Below are positions 51,875 to 64,000 of a stretch of DNA of 64,000 bases, piece after piece. Source of the stretch: Azoarcus_F sp048158365 (GTDB lineage Bacteria > Pseudomonadota > Gammaproteobacteria > Burkholderiales > Rhodocyclaceae); NCBI GenBank assembly GCA_048158365.1, contig JBLLNL010000001.1. One strand, written 5' to 3'. The translations under genes and the position numbers were made by a program. How positions within the stretch are numbered: the stretch's first letter is position 1; every line of letters starts with the position of its first letter. The notes below the pieces were generated by a model. That model made no database searches. It saw only the letters and a list, made by a program, of their open reading frames with translations, and had not been told where the DNA came from.

Positions 51875-52995
51875 CTGCGCTCGCATCCTACGCGGTTACC
51901 GAGCACAATTCGCGCGGGCGCCTGCATCCCGAGCCGCCACCCGGTGTCCGCAGCGAGTTTCAACGCGATCGCGACCGTGTCGTACATTCCACCGCATTTC
52001 GTCGGCTCGAGTACAAGACCCAGGTTTTCGTGAATCATGAGGGCGATCTGTTCCGCACCCGCCTGACGCACAGTATCGAGGTCGCTCAGATCACCCGCAG
52101 CATCGCGCGGGCGCTGGGCCTGAACGAGGATCTGGCCGAGGCGATTGCGCTTGCGCACGATCTCGGACATACACCATTCGGCCATGCCGGACAGGATGCA
52201 CTGAATCAGTGCATGAAACCCCACGGTGGGTTCGAGCACAACCTGCAGTCGCTGCGCACGGTCGACGCGCTCGAAGAACATTATGCCGCCTTCGACGGCC
52301 TGAACCTGACCTTCGAGACGCGCGAAGGCATCCTGAAGCACTGCTCCAGAGCCCATGCCGAGCAACTGGGCGAGCTCGGACGGCGCTTCATCGAAGGTAC
52401 CCAGCCTTCGCTCGAGGCCCAGTTGGCCAATCTGGCCGACGAAATCGCATACAACAATCACGATATCGATGACGGCCTGCGCTCCGGGCTGATCACGCTG
52501 GAGCAACTCGATGCGGTGGAGATCTTCGTCGAGAAACGTCGTGAGGTCGAGGTGCAATGGCCGGCGCTGGGCGGGCGGCGGCTGATTCACGAGACCATCC
52601 GCCGCATGATCAATGCGATGGCGCTCGATCTGATCGAAACCACCCGACAGAACATCGATGCACAGAATGTGTGCAGCCTTGCACAAGTTCGGTGCGCACC
52701 GCGGCTGGTTTCGCATTCGGCCCGCTTCGAACCGATGATGAAGTCCCTGAAGCGCTTCCTGCGCGACAATCTCTACTGGCACTATCAGGTGCTGCGCATG
52801 ACCGACAAGGCGCGACGCATCATTTCCGATCTGTTCGAAGCCTTCATGGCCGATCCTCGCCTGCTGCCGCCGCAGTATCAGATGCGCGCCAGAACCGACA
52901 AGGCGCGCGCGATCGCCGACTATATCGCTGGAATGACCGACCGGTACGCGATCAAGGAGCACAGCCGGCTCTTTGCGGTCGGCGAAATTCATTGA
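51871..52995 (+). CDS. dgt: Deoxyguanosinetriphosphate triphosphohydrolase-like protein
   Basis: A 374-residue HD-domain dNTP triphosphohydrolase. The metal-binding H...HD...D set appears in FRTRLTHSIEVAQI near residues 58-71 and AIALAHDLGHTPFGHAGQDA near 90-109, and an FRRLEYKTQVF segment near 43-53 is typical of the family. It releases triphosphate from dGTP or other dNTPs. The start is ATG 51871 inside the aroB stop; a GTG three codons upstream is possible. It ends shortly before the gltB promoter. Confidence 0.92.
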   Translation: MTALASYAVTEHNSRGRLHPEPPPGVRSEFQRDRDRVVHSTAFRRLEYKTQVFVNHEGDLFRTRLTHSIEVAQITRSIARALGLNEDLAEAIALAHDLGHTPFGHAGQDALNQCMKPHGGFEHNLQSLRTVDALEEHYAAFDGLNLTFETREGILKHCSRAHAEQLGELGRRFIEGTQPSLEAQLANLADEIAYNNHDIDDGLRSGLITLEQLDAVEIFVEKRREVEVQWPALGGRRLIHETIRRMINAMALDLIETTRQNIDAQNVCSLAQVRCAPRLVSHSARFEPMMKSLKRFLRDNLYWHYQVLRMTDKARRIISDLFEAFMADPRLLPPQYQMRARTDKARAIADYIAGMTDRYAIKEHSRLFAVGEIH

Positions 52996-53027
52996 TTCAT
53001 CATAGGTTTACCGCAGCCCAAAAAAAC

Positions 53028-53056
53028 TTGAATCAGCGGTTTGTCGGGCGTATATT
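53028..53056 (+). promoter_or_regulatory. Strong sigma-70 promoter upstream of gltB
   Basis: TTGAAT at 53028-53033 and TATATT at 53051-53056 are separated by exactly 17 bp. The predicted start near 53063 gives a leader of about 190 nt before gltB. It is one of the best-matching promoters in the window. Confidence 0.7.
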
Positions 53057-53062
53057 CGTCCA

Positions 53063-53144
53063 CCCGCCTGAAACAATGGGGTGAGGCCGTGTGTGTGAGC
53101 ACCTGCCGATTCTCGAGCCGGACCAGGTGAGTCCGGTTTTTTTT
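53063..53144 (+). ncRNA. Promoter-proximal short transcript: gltB attenuator or small RNA
   Basis: From the predicted start to the end of an intrinsic terminator is about 82 nt. CACCTG at 53100-53105 can pair with CAGGTG at 53124-53129, which is the loop of that terminator. This makes an alternative structure that would compete with it. A 12-codon GTG-started frame (53095-53130) overlaps the hairpin but has no Glu or Gln codons. Either conditional termination before gltB or a free small RNA is possible. Confidence 0.45.
53118..53144 (+). terminator. Intrinsic terminator inside the gltB leader
   Basis: CCGGAC at 53118-53123 pairs with GTCCGG at 53131-53136 around a 7-nt loop, followed immediately by eight T (53137-53144). 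It lies about 60 nt after the -10 element and 110 nt before the gltB start. Two more T-runs (about 53156-53161 and 53193-53198) follow GC-rich words. Confidence 0.75.
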
Positions 53145-53254
53145 GGCCCGGGCGCTTTTTTGGTGCGTATTTTGCTTGTGATTTGTTCGCGGTTTTTTGG
53201 CCGCCCGTGCCCTCCGGCGATGGCCGGCAATGAGTAGTGTTGAGGAAGAGCGTG

Positions 53255-57928
<4,674 letters not shown>

Positions 57929-57930
57929 AG

Positions 57931-59394
57931 ATGGGAAAGCCAACCGGATTTCTGGAGTATCAGCGTCTGTCCGAGGCCTACGAGCCTGTACAGGAGCGGG
58001 TCAAGAAGTACAGGGAGTTCGTCCTCCGCCTGACTGACGCGGAGGCGGCCGTTCAGGGCGCGCGCTGCATGGACTGCGGCATTCCGTTCTGCAACAGTGG
58101 TTGCCCGGTGAACAACATCATTCCAGACTGGAATGATCTCGTTTATCGCAACCAGTGGCGCGAGGCGATCGAGGTACTGCACTCGACCAACAACTTTCCC
58201 GAGTTCACCGGGCGGATCTGTCCGGCGCCGTGCGAGGCTGCCTGCACGCTGAACATCAACAACGACCCGGTCGGCATCAAGTCGATCGAGCACGCGATCA
58301 TCGACAAGGCCTGGCAAGAAGGCTGGGTGGTGCCCCGGGTGCCAGCGACCCGGACCGGCAAGAAGGTCGCGGTGGTTGGTTCCGGTCCGGCGGGCCTGGC
58401 TGCGGCGCAGCAACTGGCGCGGGTCGGGCACGACGTGACCGTGTTCGAGAAGAACGATCGCATTGGCGGCCTGCTGCGCTACGGTATTCCCGATTTCAAG
58501 ATGGAAAAGCATCTGATCGATCGTCGGATCGAGCAGATGCAGGCCGAAGGTGTGACCTTCCGCACCGGCGTGCTGGTCGGAAGCAAGGACGTGCCGGCCG
58601 GTATCGTCAATGACGCGACCGAGGTGGTCGGGGCCGAAACCCTGCAGGCCGAGTTCGATGCGGTGGTGCTGGCAGGCGGGGCCGAAGTGCCGCGCGATCT
58701 GCCGGTGCAGGGGCGCGAGCTCGATGGCGTGCATTTCGCGCTCGAGTTCCTGATTCCGCAGAACAAGGAAGTGGCGGGTGGCCGCCCCAACCCGATCTCC
58801 GCGACCGGAAAGCACGTGGTCGTGATCGGCGGGGGCGATACCGGCTCGGACTGCGTTGGCACCTCCAATCGACACGGCGCGGTCTCGGTCACGCAGTTCG
58901 AGCTTATGCCGATGCCGCCCGAGCAGGAAGACAAGGCACTGACCTGGCCCTACTGGCCGACCAAGCTGCGTACGTCCAGCTCGCACGAAGAAGGCTGCGA
59001 GCGCGACTTCGCGGTCGCCACCAAGGAGTTTATCGGCGACAACGGCAGGGTCAAGGCGCTGCGCGCGGTTCGACTGGACTGGAAGGATGGCCGCATGGTC
59101 GAGGTGCCCGGTTCGGATTTCGAACTCAAGGCCGACCTGGTGCTGTTCGCGATGGGTTTCACGAATCCGGTCGGCAGCGTGCTCGACGCGTTCGGCGTGG
59201 AGAAGGACAAGCGCGGCAATGCGAACGCGACGACCGATGGTGAAGGCTGTTACACGACCAACGTGCCCAAGGTCTTCGCCGCGGGCGATGTGCGGCGCGG
59301 ACAGTCCCTGGTGGTATGGGCGATTCGCGAGGGTCGACAGGCCGCCCGCGAGGTGGATGCGTTCCTGATGGGTGAAAGCGTGTTGCCACGATGA
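57931..59394 (+). CDS. gltD: Glutamate synthase (NADPH), small subunit
   Basis: A 487-residue flavoprotein that passes electrons from NADPH to GltB. The N-terminal cysteine clusters CMDCGIPFCNSGCP near residues 47-60 and CPAPCEAAC near 98-106 hold [4Fe-4S] clusters. An FAD motif, VVGSGPAGLAAAQQL, is near 147-161 and an NADPH motif, VVIGGGDTGSDCVG, near 297-310. The C-terminal FAAGDVRRGQSLVVWAIREG near 446-465 is conserved. The last 23 codons plus 20 nt are repeated 124 nt downstream. Confidence 0.96.
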   Translation: MGKPTGFLEYQRLSEAYEPVQERVKKYREFVLRLTDAEAAVQGARCMDCGIPFCNSGCPVNNIIPDWNDLVYRNQWREAIEVLHSTNNFPEFTGRICPAPCEAACTLNINNDPVGIKSIEHAIIDKAWQEGWVVPRVPATRTGKKVAVVGSGPAGLAAAQQLARVGHDVTVFEKNDRIGGLLRYGIPDFKMEKHLIDRRIEQMQAEGVTFRTGVLVGSKDVPAGIVNDATEVVGAETLQAEFDAVVLAGGAEVPRDLPVQGRELDGVHFALEFLIPQNKEVAGGRPNPISATGKHVVVIGGGDTGSDCVGTSNRHGAVSVTQFELMPMPPEQEDKALTWPYWPTKLRTSSSHEEGCERDFAVATKEFIGDNGRVKALRAVRLDWKDGRMVEVPGSDFELKADLVLFAMGFTNPVGSVLDAFGVEKDKRGNANATTDGEGCYTTNVPKVFAAGDVRRGQSLVVWAIREGRQAAREVDAFLMGESVLPR

Positions 59395-59426
59395 ACGGCG
59401 AACCGCCCAAGGGCGGGCAAGTGTGG

Positions 59427-59448
59427 AACACGGCCTGCGGGCCGTGTT
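59427..59448. terminator. Hairpin between gltD and ackA
   Basis: AACACGGCC at 59427-59435 pairs with GGCCGTGTT at 59440-59448 around a TGCG loop. It stands between the two gltD-end copies and between convergent genes, so it may end both transcripts. No long T-run is present. Confidence 0.55.
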
Positions 59449-59449
59449 G

Positions 59450-59518
59450 CGCGAGGGTCGACTGGCCGCCCGCGAGGTGGATGCGTTCCTGATGGGTGAA
59501 AGCGTGTTGCCACGATGA
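59450..59518 (+). pseudogene. Fragment of gltD 3' end
   Basis: This second copy keeps the last 23 codons of gltD including the stop, with one substitution (Gln to Leu by the A-to-T change). It has no start or ribosome binding site. It is a remnant of a tandem duplication rather than a gene. Confidence 0.85.
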
Positions 59519-59542
59519 ACGGCGAACCGCCCAAGGGCTCAC

Positions 59543-60730
59543 TCAATCCAGGTCGAGTCGTTCGACAGTGTAGCGCGCGATCATGGCTTCCTCGTTGGTC
59601 GGCATGACGGCGACCGCGACACGGCTGTCCGGCGTATCGATGCGCGAGGCGTGGGCCGCGTTCAGCTCCGGGTCGATGGCTATGCCCAGCCATCTCGACA
59701 TCGCGGCCACCCTGGCGCGCACCGGGGCGGCGTGCTCGCCGATGCCGCCGGTGAAGATCAGCGCGTCCAGCCCCTGCGCCGCCGCGGCGAGCGACCCGAG
59801 TTCGCGAGCGATCCGGTAGCAGAACAGCTCGATCGCCTCGTGCGCCTCGGGGGCGTCGCTGGCCAGCAGCGTGCGCATGTCCTGGCTGATGCCCGACACG
59901 CCCAGCAGGCCGGATCGCTTGTACAGCAGGTCGGTCAGCGCCTTCGCGTCCATGCCCTTCTGTTCCATCAGATAGAGCAGGACGCCGGGGTCCAGGCTCC
60001 CGCTGCGGGTGCCCATCATCAGCCCTTCGACCGCAGTGAAGCCCATCGTGGATGCGACGCTGCTGCCTTCGCGTAGCGCGCACATCGATGCGCCGTTGCC
60101 GAGGTGCGCGATGACCACGGCCCCACGCGCACGCTCACCGATGACCTGAGGCATCAGTCGCGCCACGTAATCGTAGGACAGACCATGAAAGCCATAGCGC
60201 TTCACGCCCTCGGCCGTGATTGCGCGCGGCAACGCAAAGGCCTGCGCGAGCGGCGGCTGCGTGCGGTGAAAGGCCGTGTCGAAGCAGGCCACCTGCGGGA
60301 TGGACGGCATCAGGCTCGACACTGCGCGCACTGCGCGCAGATTGTGTGGTTGGTGCAAGGGAGCCAGCGGCACGAAGGTATCCAGTCTGGCCAGCACGGC
60401 GTCGTCGAGCAGCACTGGCGCGCTGTACGATTCGCCCCCATGGACCACACGATGGCCGGCCGCGATGATCTCGAGCTCCGGGCTGTGCGTCGACAGCCAA
60501 CCGAACAGGTGGTCGAGCGCATCCTTGTGCTGCGCGTCGTGTCCGCCCGAGACGCGGACGTTCTCCCGGTAGCGGACACCGTCCGAGGATTTTGCGCTCA
60601 TCTCGGGCGACGCGCCGATGCCCTCGATCTGGCCGGACAGCGCGGGCCTTTCGGCCAGTTGCGGGTCGATCGGAAAGAGCGCGAACTTCAGGCTACTCGA
60701 ACCCGCGTTCAGAACCAGCACCGCACGCAT
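59543..60730 (-). CDS. ackA: Acetate kinase
   Basis: A 395-residue ASKHA-fold kinase interconverting acetyl phosphate and acetate with ATP. The N-terminal signature VLNAGSSSLKFALF is at residues 5-18, the catalytic region HRVVHGGESYSAPVLL is near 87-102, DTAFHRTQP is near 146-154, and GFTAVEGLMMGTRSGSLDPG is near 221-240. The start is chosen at MRAVLVL; a longer frame upstream is a shadow of the pta gene. Its ATG overlaps the stop of the MaoC-Pta gene, forming one operon. Confidence 0.95.
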   Translation of the reverse strand: MRAVLVLNAGSSSLKFALFPIDPQLAERPALSGQIEGIGASPEMSAKSSDGVRYRENVRVSGGHDAQHKDALDHLFGWLSTHSPELEIIAAGHRVVHGGESYSAPVLLDDAVLARLDTFVPLAPLHQPHNLRAVRAVSSLMPSIPQVACFDTAFHRTQPPLAQAFALPRAITAEGVKRYGFHGLSYDYVARLMPQVIGERARGAVVIAHLGNGASMCALREGSSVASTMGFTAVEGLMMGTRSGSLDPGVLLYLMEQKGMDAKALTDLLYKRSGLLGVSGISQDMRTLLASDAPEAHEAIELFCYRIARELGSLAAAAQGLDALIFTGGIGEHAAPVRARVAAMSRWLGIAIDPELNAAHASRIDTPDSRVAVAVMPTNEEAMIARYTVERLDLD

Positions 60731-62139
60731 CAGATCATCGCCTCGCGCTTGCGGTGCGCCATCAGCTGTGCCACCGCGCAGGAGGCCGCGCGGGTCTCGG
60801 CGGTGTCGGCGCGGCTGGTCAGCACGATCGGAACCCGTGCGCCCAGCACCACCCCGGCCATCAGCGCATTGCCCAGATACTCGAGCTGCTTTGCGACCAT
60901 GTTGCCCGACTCCAGGTCGGGCACCACCAGGATGTCGGCGTTCCCCGCCACCGCCGATCGCAGACCCTTGGTCTTGGCGGCGACCAGCGACACCGCATTG
61001 TCGAAGGCGAGCGGGCCGTCGAGCAGACCGCCCCTGATCTGGCCGCGGTCGGCCATCTTGCACAGCGATGCGGCGTCGATCGTGGAGCGCAGCTTCGACG
61101 TGACGGTTTCGACTGCGGACAGGATCGCGACCTTGGGTTCGGCCAGCCCGAGCACGTGCGCGAGATCGATCGCGTTCTGCACGATGTCCACCTTCACCTC
61201 GAGCGACGGCTCGATGTTGATCGCGGCATCGGTGATCATCAGCGGATGCGGATAGGTCGGCACGTCCGCGAGGAAGACGTGGCTGATGCGGCGGCCGGTG
61301 CGCAGCCCGCTGGCGCGCGATACCACCGCGCTCATCAACTCGTCGGTATGCAGCGAACCCTTCATCAGGGCCTCGATACCGCCGTCGCGGCACAGCGCCA
61401 CCGCTGCCTCGGCCGCGGCATGGCTGTGCGGCACATCCACGATGCGGTAGCTGCGCAGGTCGAGTCCCTGCTCCTCCGCAATTGCGCGAATCCTGGCTTC
61501 CGGCCCGACCAGGATAGGTTCGATCAGCCCGGCCTCGGCCGCCTGGATCGGACCGCGCAGCGACTCGGTGTCGCACGGGTGTGCAACCGCCATCGGAATC
61601 GGTGACAGGCCGGACGCGATCGACAGCAGGTGGCGGTAGCGCAGTTCCCGGTCCGAAATCGTCACTTCCGGCAGGTTCATGCGCGGACGCTTGACCTTTT
61701 CGGTCGGCGCCTGCACTTCGGCGACCCCGTCGATGACCCTGAGCCCGTCCTGATTGACCGCCAGGCAGTCGAACACGATGTGATGGTTGTGCTCGTACTT
61801 CTGGCGGCAGGTGACCGTGATCGTGAGCGTGTCGCCGATCGTGATCGGACGCCAGAAGTTGAGCCCCTGCGACACGTAGACGGTGCCGGGACCGGGAAAT
61901 TCGGTGCCCAGCACCGACGAAATAAGCGTGCTGCCCCACATGCTGTGGCCGACGACTTCGCGAAACTGGCTGGAGCGCGCGTATTCGGTGTCCACATGGG
62001 TCGGATTCACATCTCCGGACATCACCGCGAACAGATGGATGTCGTCCGGCCGGAGCGTGCGGATCAGCTGTGCATGATCTCCGACCTGGATCTCGTCGAA
62101 CGTGCGGTTCTGGATGTACTGGATGATGGTCTTGTCCAT
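60730..62139 (-). CDS. Fused MaoC-like hydratase / phosphate acetyl(butyryl)transferase
   Basis: A 469-residue two-domain protein. Residues about 10-150 are a MaoC-like hot-dog domain with the hydratase motif MSGDVNPTHVDTEYA near 39-53 and GHSMWGSTLIS near 65-75. Residues about 170-469 are a phosphate acetyl/butyryltransferase with MKGSLHTDELM near 258 and ITDAAINIEPSLE near 306. It would hydrate an enoyl-CoA and convert an acyl-CoA to the acyl phosphate used by AckA. Such fusions are annotated as bifunctional enoyl-CoA hydratase/phosphate acetyltransferase. The start MDKTIIQYIQ is chosen because the domain begins there. Confidence 0.9.
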   Translation of the reverse strand: MDKTIIQYIQNRTFDEIQVGDHAQLIRTLRPDDIHLFAVMSGDVNPTHVDTEYARSSQFREVVGHSMWGSTLISSVLGTEFPGPGTVYVSQGLNFWRPITIGDTLTITVTCRQKYEHNHHIVFDCLAVNQDGLRVIDGVAEVQAPTEKVKRPRMNLPEVTISDRELRYRHLLSIASGLSPIPMAVAHPCDTESLRGPIQAAEAGLIEPILVGPEARIRAIAEEQGLDLRSYRIVDVPHSHAAAEAAVALCRDGGIEALMKGSLHTDELMSAVVSRASGLRTGRRISHVFLADVPTYPHPLMITDAAINIEPSLEVKVDIVQNAIDLAHVLGLAEPKVAILSAVETVTSKLRSTIDAASLCKMADRGQIRGGLLDGPLAFDNAVSLVAAKTKGLRSAVAGNADILVVPDLESGNMVAKQLEYLGNALMAGVVLGARVPIVLTSRADTAETRAASCAVAQLMAHRKREAMI

Positions 62140-62172
62140 TTGCGATCTCTTTGTGTGCGTTGCAACAATTTC

Positions 62173-62202
62173 ATTGTACCTGTGCTTAAGGCGAAGTATT
62201 AA
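62173..62202 (-). promoter_or_regulatory. Promoter of the MaoC-Pta/ackA operon
   Basis: On the - strand TACAAT at 62178-62173 and TTAATA at 62202-62197 are 18 bp apart. The predicted start lies near 62166, 27 nt before the start codon. Confidence 0.5.
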
Positions 62203-62219
62203 GGTTCGATGATAGATTA

Positions 62220-62232
62220 GCTGCATTGCAGC
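62220..62232. promoter_or_regulatory. 13-bp palindrome GCTGCATTGCAGC, candidate operator
   Basis: The site contains CTGC-ATT-GCAG, a match to the CTGC-N3-4-GCAG consensus reported for the polyhydroxybutyrate regulator PhaR in Paracoccus. It lies 18 bp upstream of the -35 of the MaoC-Pta promoter and about 98 nt before the glmU start, in the divergent intergenic region. Confidence 0.4.
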
Positions 62233-62329
62233 ATAAAGACAAAGTGTCGGTCTCCGTGGCGGGATGCACGGGGAAGGGTGCAGGCGCCATGCTAGAATCG
62301 CCGTCAAATTGCGTCGCACTGGAGTGCAG

Positions 62330-63691
62330 ATGGAAGTCGTGATTCTCGCTGCGGGCAAGGGCACCCGAATGCGTTCGGCCCTGCCCAAGGTTCTGCAGCC
62401 GCTCGCCGGCAGGCCCATGCTCAGCCATGTCGTCGACACCGCCCGCGCACTCGACGCGCGGCGTATCTGCGTCGTCTATGGACATGGCGGCGAGAGCGTG
62501 CGCGAGTGCCTCGGCATGCCGGATCTGTTGTGGGCGCGACAGGAACCGCAGCTCGGCACCGGGCACGCGGTGCAGCAGGCCCTTCCGCTGCTGTCCGATG
62601 ACGACGTCGCAATGGTGCTGTACGGCGACGTGCCGCTGATGGGCGTCGATACCCTGATGGCCCTGCGCCGCGCGGCCGCCGGCGACAGGCTGGCGCTGCT
62701 GACGGTGATCCTGGACGATCCAAGCGGCTACGGACGCATCCTGCGCAACGCCGCCGGCGAAGTCACCCATATCGTCGAACAGAAGGATGCCACCGCCCAC
62801 GAACTCGAGGTGCGCGAAGTCAATACCGGCATTCTGGTCGCACCGGTCGCGCGTCTGCGCGACTGGCTCGCGCGGGTCGGCAACGACAATGCCCAGCGCG
62901 AGTATTACCTGACGGACATCGTCGCGCTCGCGGTCGAGGATGGCGTCGCCATTGCGACGGTCCAGCCGGCGTCGGCCTGGGAGACGCTGGGCGTCAACAG
63001 CAAGCGCCAGCTCGCCGAGCTCGAACGTCTGCATCAGCGTAATATCGCGCTGCGCCTGATGGACGACGGCGTCACGCTGGTCGACCCGTCGCGTATCGAC
63101 GTGCGCGGCGAACTCGTCTGCGGCCGGGACGTGGAGATCGACGTCAATTGCGTGTTCGAGGGCCGGGTCGAGCTCGGCGATTGCGTGCGCATCGGGGCCA
63201 ACTGCGTGGTGCGTGATGCAGTGATCGGTGCGGGTACCCGCATCGCGCCGTTCTCGCATATCGAGGACACGAGCATGGGCGATGCCTGCGTGATCGGGCC
63301 CTACGCCCGCACCCGGCCCGGCACGCGGCTCGGCGAGGACGTGCATATCGGCAATTTCGTCGAGGTCAAGAACAGCCGCATAGACAATCATTCCAAGGCC
63401 AACCATCTGGCCTATGTCGGCGACGCGGACATCGGCCAGCGGGTCAATGTGGGCGCTGGCACGATCACCTGCAACTACGACGGCGCCAACAAGTATCGCA
63501 CCGTCATCGAGGACGACGTCTTCATCGGTTCCGATACGCAGCTGGTGGCACCGGTGCGGGTCGGCCGCGGCGCGACGCTGGCTGCCGGCACCACGCTCAC
63601 CAAGGACGCGCCGGAGCATCAGCTGACCGTATCGCGCGCCAAGCAGATCAGCATCGCCGGCTGGAAGCGGCCGGTCAAGAAATCGTCCTGA
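62330..63691 (+). CDS. glmU: Bifunctional UDP-N-acetylglucosamine pyrophosphorylase / glucosamine-1-phosphate acetyltransferase
   Basis: A 453-residue enzyme making UDP-GlcNAc for peptidoglycan and LPS. The N-terminal uridylyltransferase has VVILAAGKGTRMRSALPKVL at residues 3-22 and LYGDVPLM near 100-107. The C-terminal left-handed beta-helix acetyltransferase (about 250-453) has NCVVRDAVIGAGTRIAPFSH and the catalytic histidine in RIDNHSKANHLAYVGDADIG near 350-369. The start is ATG 62330 with GGAG five bases before. TAGAAT at 62293-62298 may be its -10. glmS follows after 42 nt. Confidence 0.95.
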   Translation: MEVVILAAGKGTRMRSALPKVLQPLAGRPMLSHVVDTARALDARRICVVYGHGGESVRECLGMPDLLWARQEPQLGTGHAVQQALPLLSDDDVAMVLYGDVPLMGVDTLMALRRAAAGDRLALLTVILDDPSGYGRILRNAAGEVTHIVEQKDATAHELEVREVNTGILVAPVARLRDWLARVGNDNAQREYYLTDIVALAVEDGVAIATVQPASAWETLGVNSKRQLAELERLHQRNIALRLMDDGVTLVDPSRIDVRGELVCGRDVEIDVNCVFEGRVELGDCVRIGANCVVRDAVIGAGTRIAPFSHIEDTSMGDACVIGPYARTRPGTRLGEDVHIGNFVEVKNSRIDNHSKANHLAYVGDADIGQRVNVGAGTITCNYDGANKYRTVIEDDVFIGSDTQLVAPVRVGRGATLAAGTTLTKDAPEHQLTVSRAKQISIAGWKRPVKKSS

Positions 63692-63733
63692 ATCCCTTAA
63701 AGTTCCCGCTCGTCCGAGCACCCGGAGAAAGCC

Positions 63734-64000
63734 ATGTGTGGCATTGTCACCGCGATTTCGACCCGAAACGTCGTACCCGTCCTGCTCGAGGGCCTGCGCA
63801 AGCTCGAATACCGGGGCTACGACTCCGCTGGCGTCGCTGTGCTCGACAAGGGGCTTAAGCGGCTGCGCTCGGCCGGACGGGTGGCCGATCTGGAGGCGCT
63901 TGCGAACGCCTCCGAGCTGTCCGCGCACATCGGCATCGCGCACACCCGCTGGGCCACCCACGGCGTGCCGTCCGAACGCAATGCGCATCCGCACATCTCG
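63734..64000 (+). CDS. glmS: Glutamine-fructose-6-phosphate aminotransferase (3' partial)
   Basis: The first 89 codons of GlmS run off the right edge. The catalytic cysteine follows the initiator in MCGIVTAIS, and the glutaminase-domain motifs LEYRGYDSAGVAVL near residues 24-37 and IGIAHTRWATHGVPSERNAH near 66-85 are present. It makes glucosamine-6-phosphate, the precursor of the GlmU substrate, and glmU-glmS are a standard pair. GGAG at 63724-63727 precedes the ATG. The short gap before it has no room for a glmS ribozyme. Confidence 0.93.
   Translation, partial: MCGIVTAISTRNVVPVLLEGLRKLEYRGYDSAGVAVLDKGLKRLRSAGRVADLEALANASELSAHIGIAHTRWATHGVPSERNAHPHIS

Larger units (their letters stand above)
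59326..59538 (+). repeat. Duplicated gltD 3' end (two 89-nt copies)
   Basis: Positions 59326-59414 and 59450-59538 are identical at 88 of 89 positions; the single difference is A at 59339 against T at 59463. The first copy is the functional end of gltD plus 20 nt. A 35-nt spacer with a 9-bp hairpin separates them. Confidence 0.9.

Noticed and set aside
53095..53130. A 12-codon leader peptide in the gltB leader
   Set aside because: The GTG-started frame overlaps the terminator but has no Glu or Gln codons and no conserved bias, so classical peptide attenuation is not supported.
60731..61939. A 400-codon N-terminal extension of acetate kinase
   Set aside because: The extension is the out-of-frame reading of the MaoC-Pta gene; AckA begins at its canonical N-terminus.
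63692..63733. A possible glmS ribozyme before glmS
   Set aside because: Only 42 nt separate glmU from glmS, too short for the ribozyme, which is in any case a Gram-positive feature.

Overview
The window is a GC-rich (about 65 %), densely coding chromosomal segment of a betaproteobacterium. The most likely source is a Rhodocyclales organism of the Thauera/Azoarcus/Aromatoleum kind. Three things point there: a Thauera-type ATP-dependent (class I) benzoyl-CoA reductase cluster, the pilMNOPQ-aroK-aroB-dgt-gltB-gltD block common in betaproteobacteria, and the UbiA/UbiC/UbiD ubiquinone genes. The genus is an inference. I see no tRNA, rRNA, CRISPR array, insertion sequence or prophage.

Positions 1-9754 carry the central anaerobic aromatic pathway on the + strand: had (cut at the left edge), oah, dch, bcrC, bcrB, bcrA, bcrD and a 2[4Fe-4S] ferredoxin. 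Together they take benzoyl-CoA through dearomatisation to ring-opened 3-hydroxypimelyl-CoA. Two GNAT acetyltransferases and a short-chain dehydrogenase follow. Positions 10139-15172 hold a branched-chain-amino-acid-type ABC importer with a fused permease-ATPase, plausibly for aromatic acids.

Positions 15173-29853 are housekeeping: HU, an RhlE-like RNA helicase, a leftward nusB-ribH-ribBX-ribE group, dsbD, cutA, an ElyC-like envelope protein, metY, a DUF2802/SPOR pair, ridA and recG. Positions 29964-45000 hold an RND efflux pair, ubiC-ubiA, a small secreted protein, pyrF, ubiD, a membrane protein, dacB, lysA-lptM, cyaY and a class A PBP. Positions 45164-64000 hold pilMNOPQ, aroK, aroB, dgt, gltBD, a leftward MaoC-Pta/AckA operon, glmU and the start of glmS.

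No wholly new multi-gene system is evident. The best leads are non-coding. There is a strong promoter followed 60 nt later by an intrinsic terminator inside the gltB leader, which could be an attenuator or a small RNA of about 80 nt. A 183-nt palindromic element lies between hupB and rhlE, with a long rhlE leader after it. An 88/89-identical duplication of the gltD 3' end is separated by a hairpin. Operator-like sites lie upstream of the Pta and ABC operons. Among proteins, the GNAT pair beside the benzoyl-CoA reductase genes and the degenerate RibA half of RibBX deserve attention.
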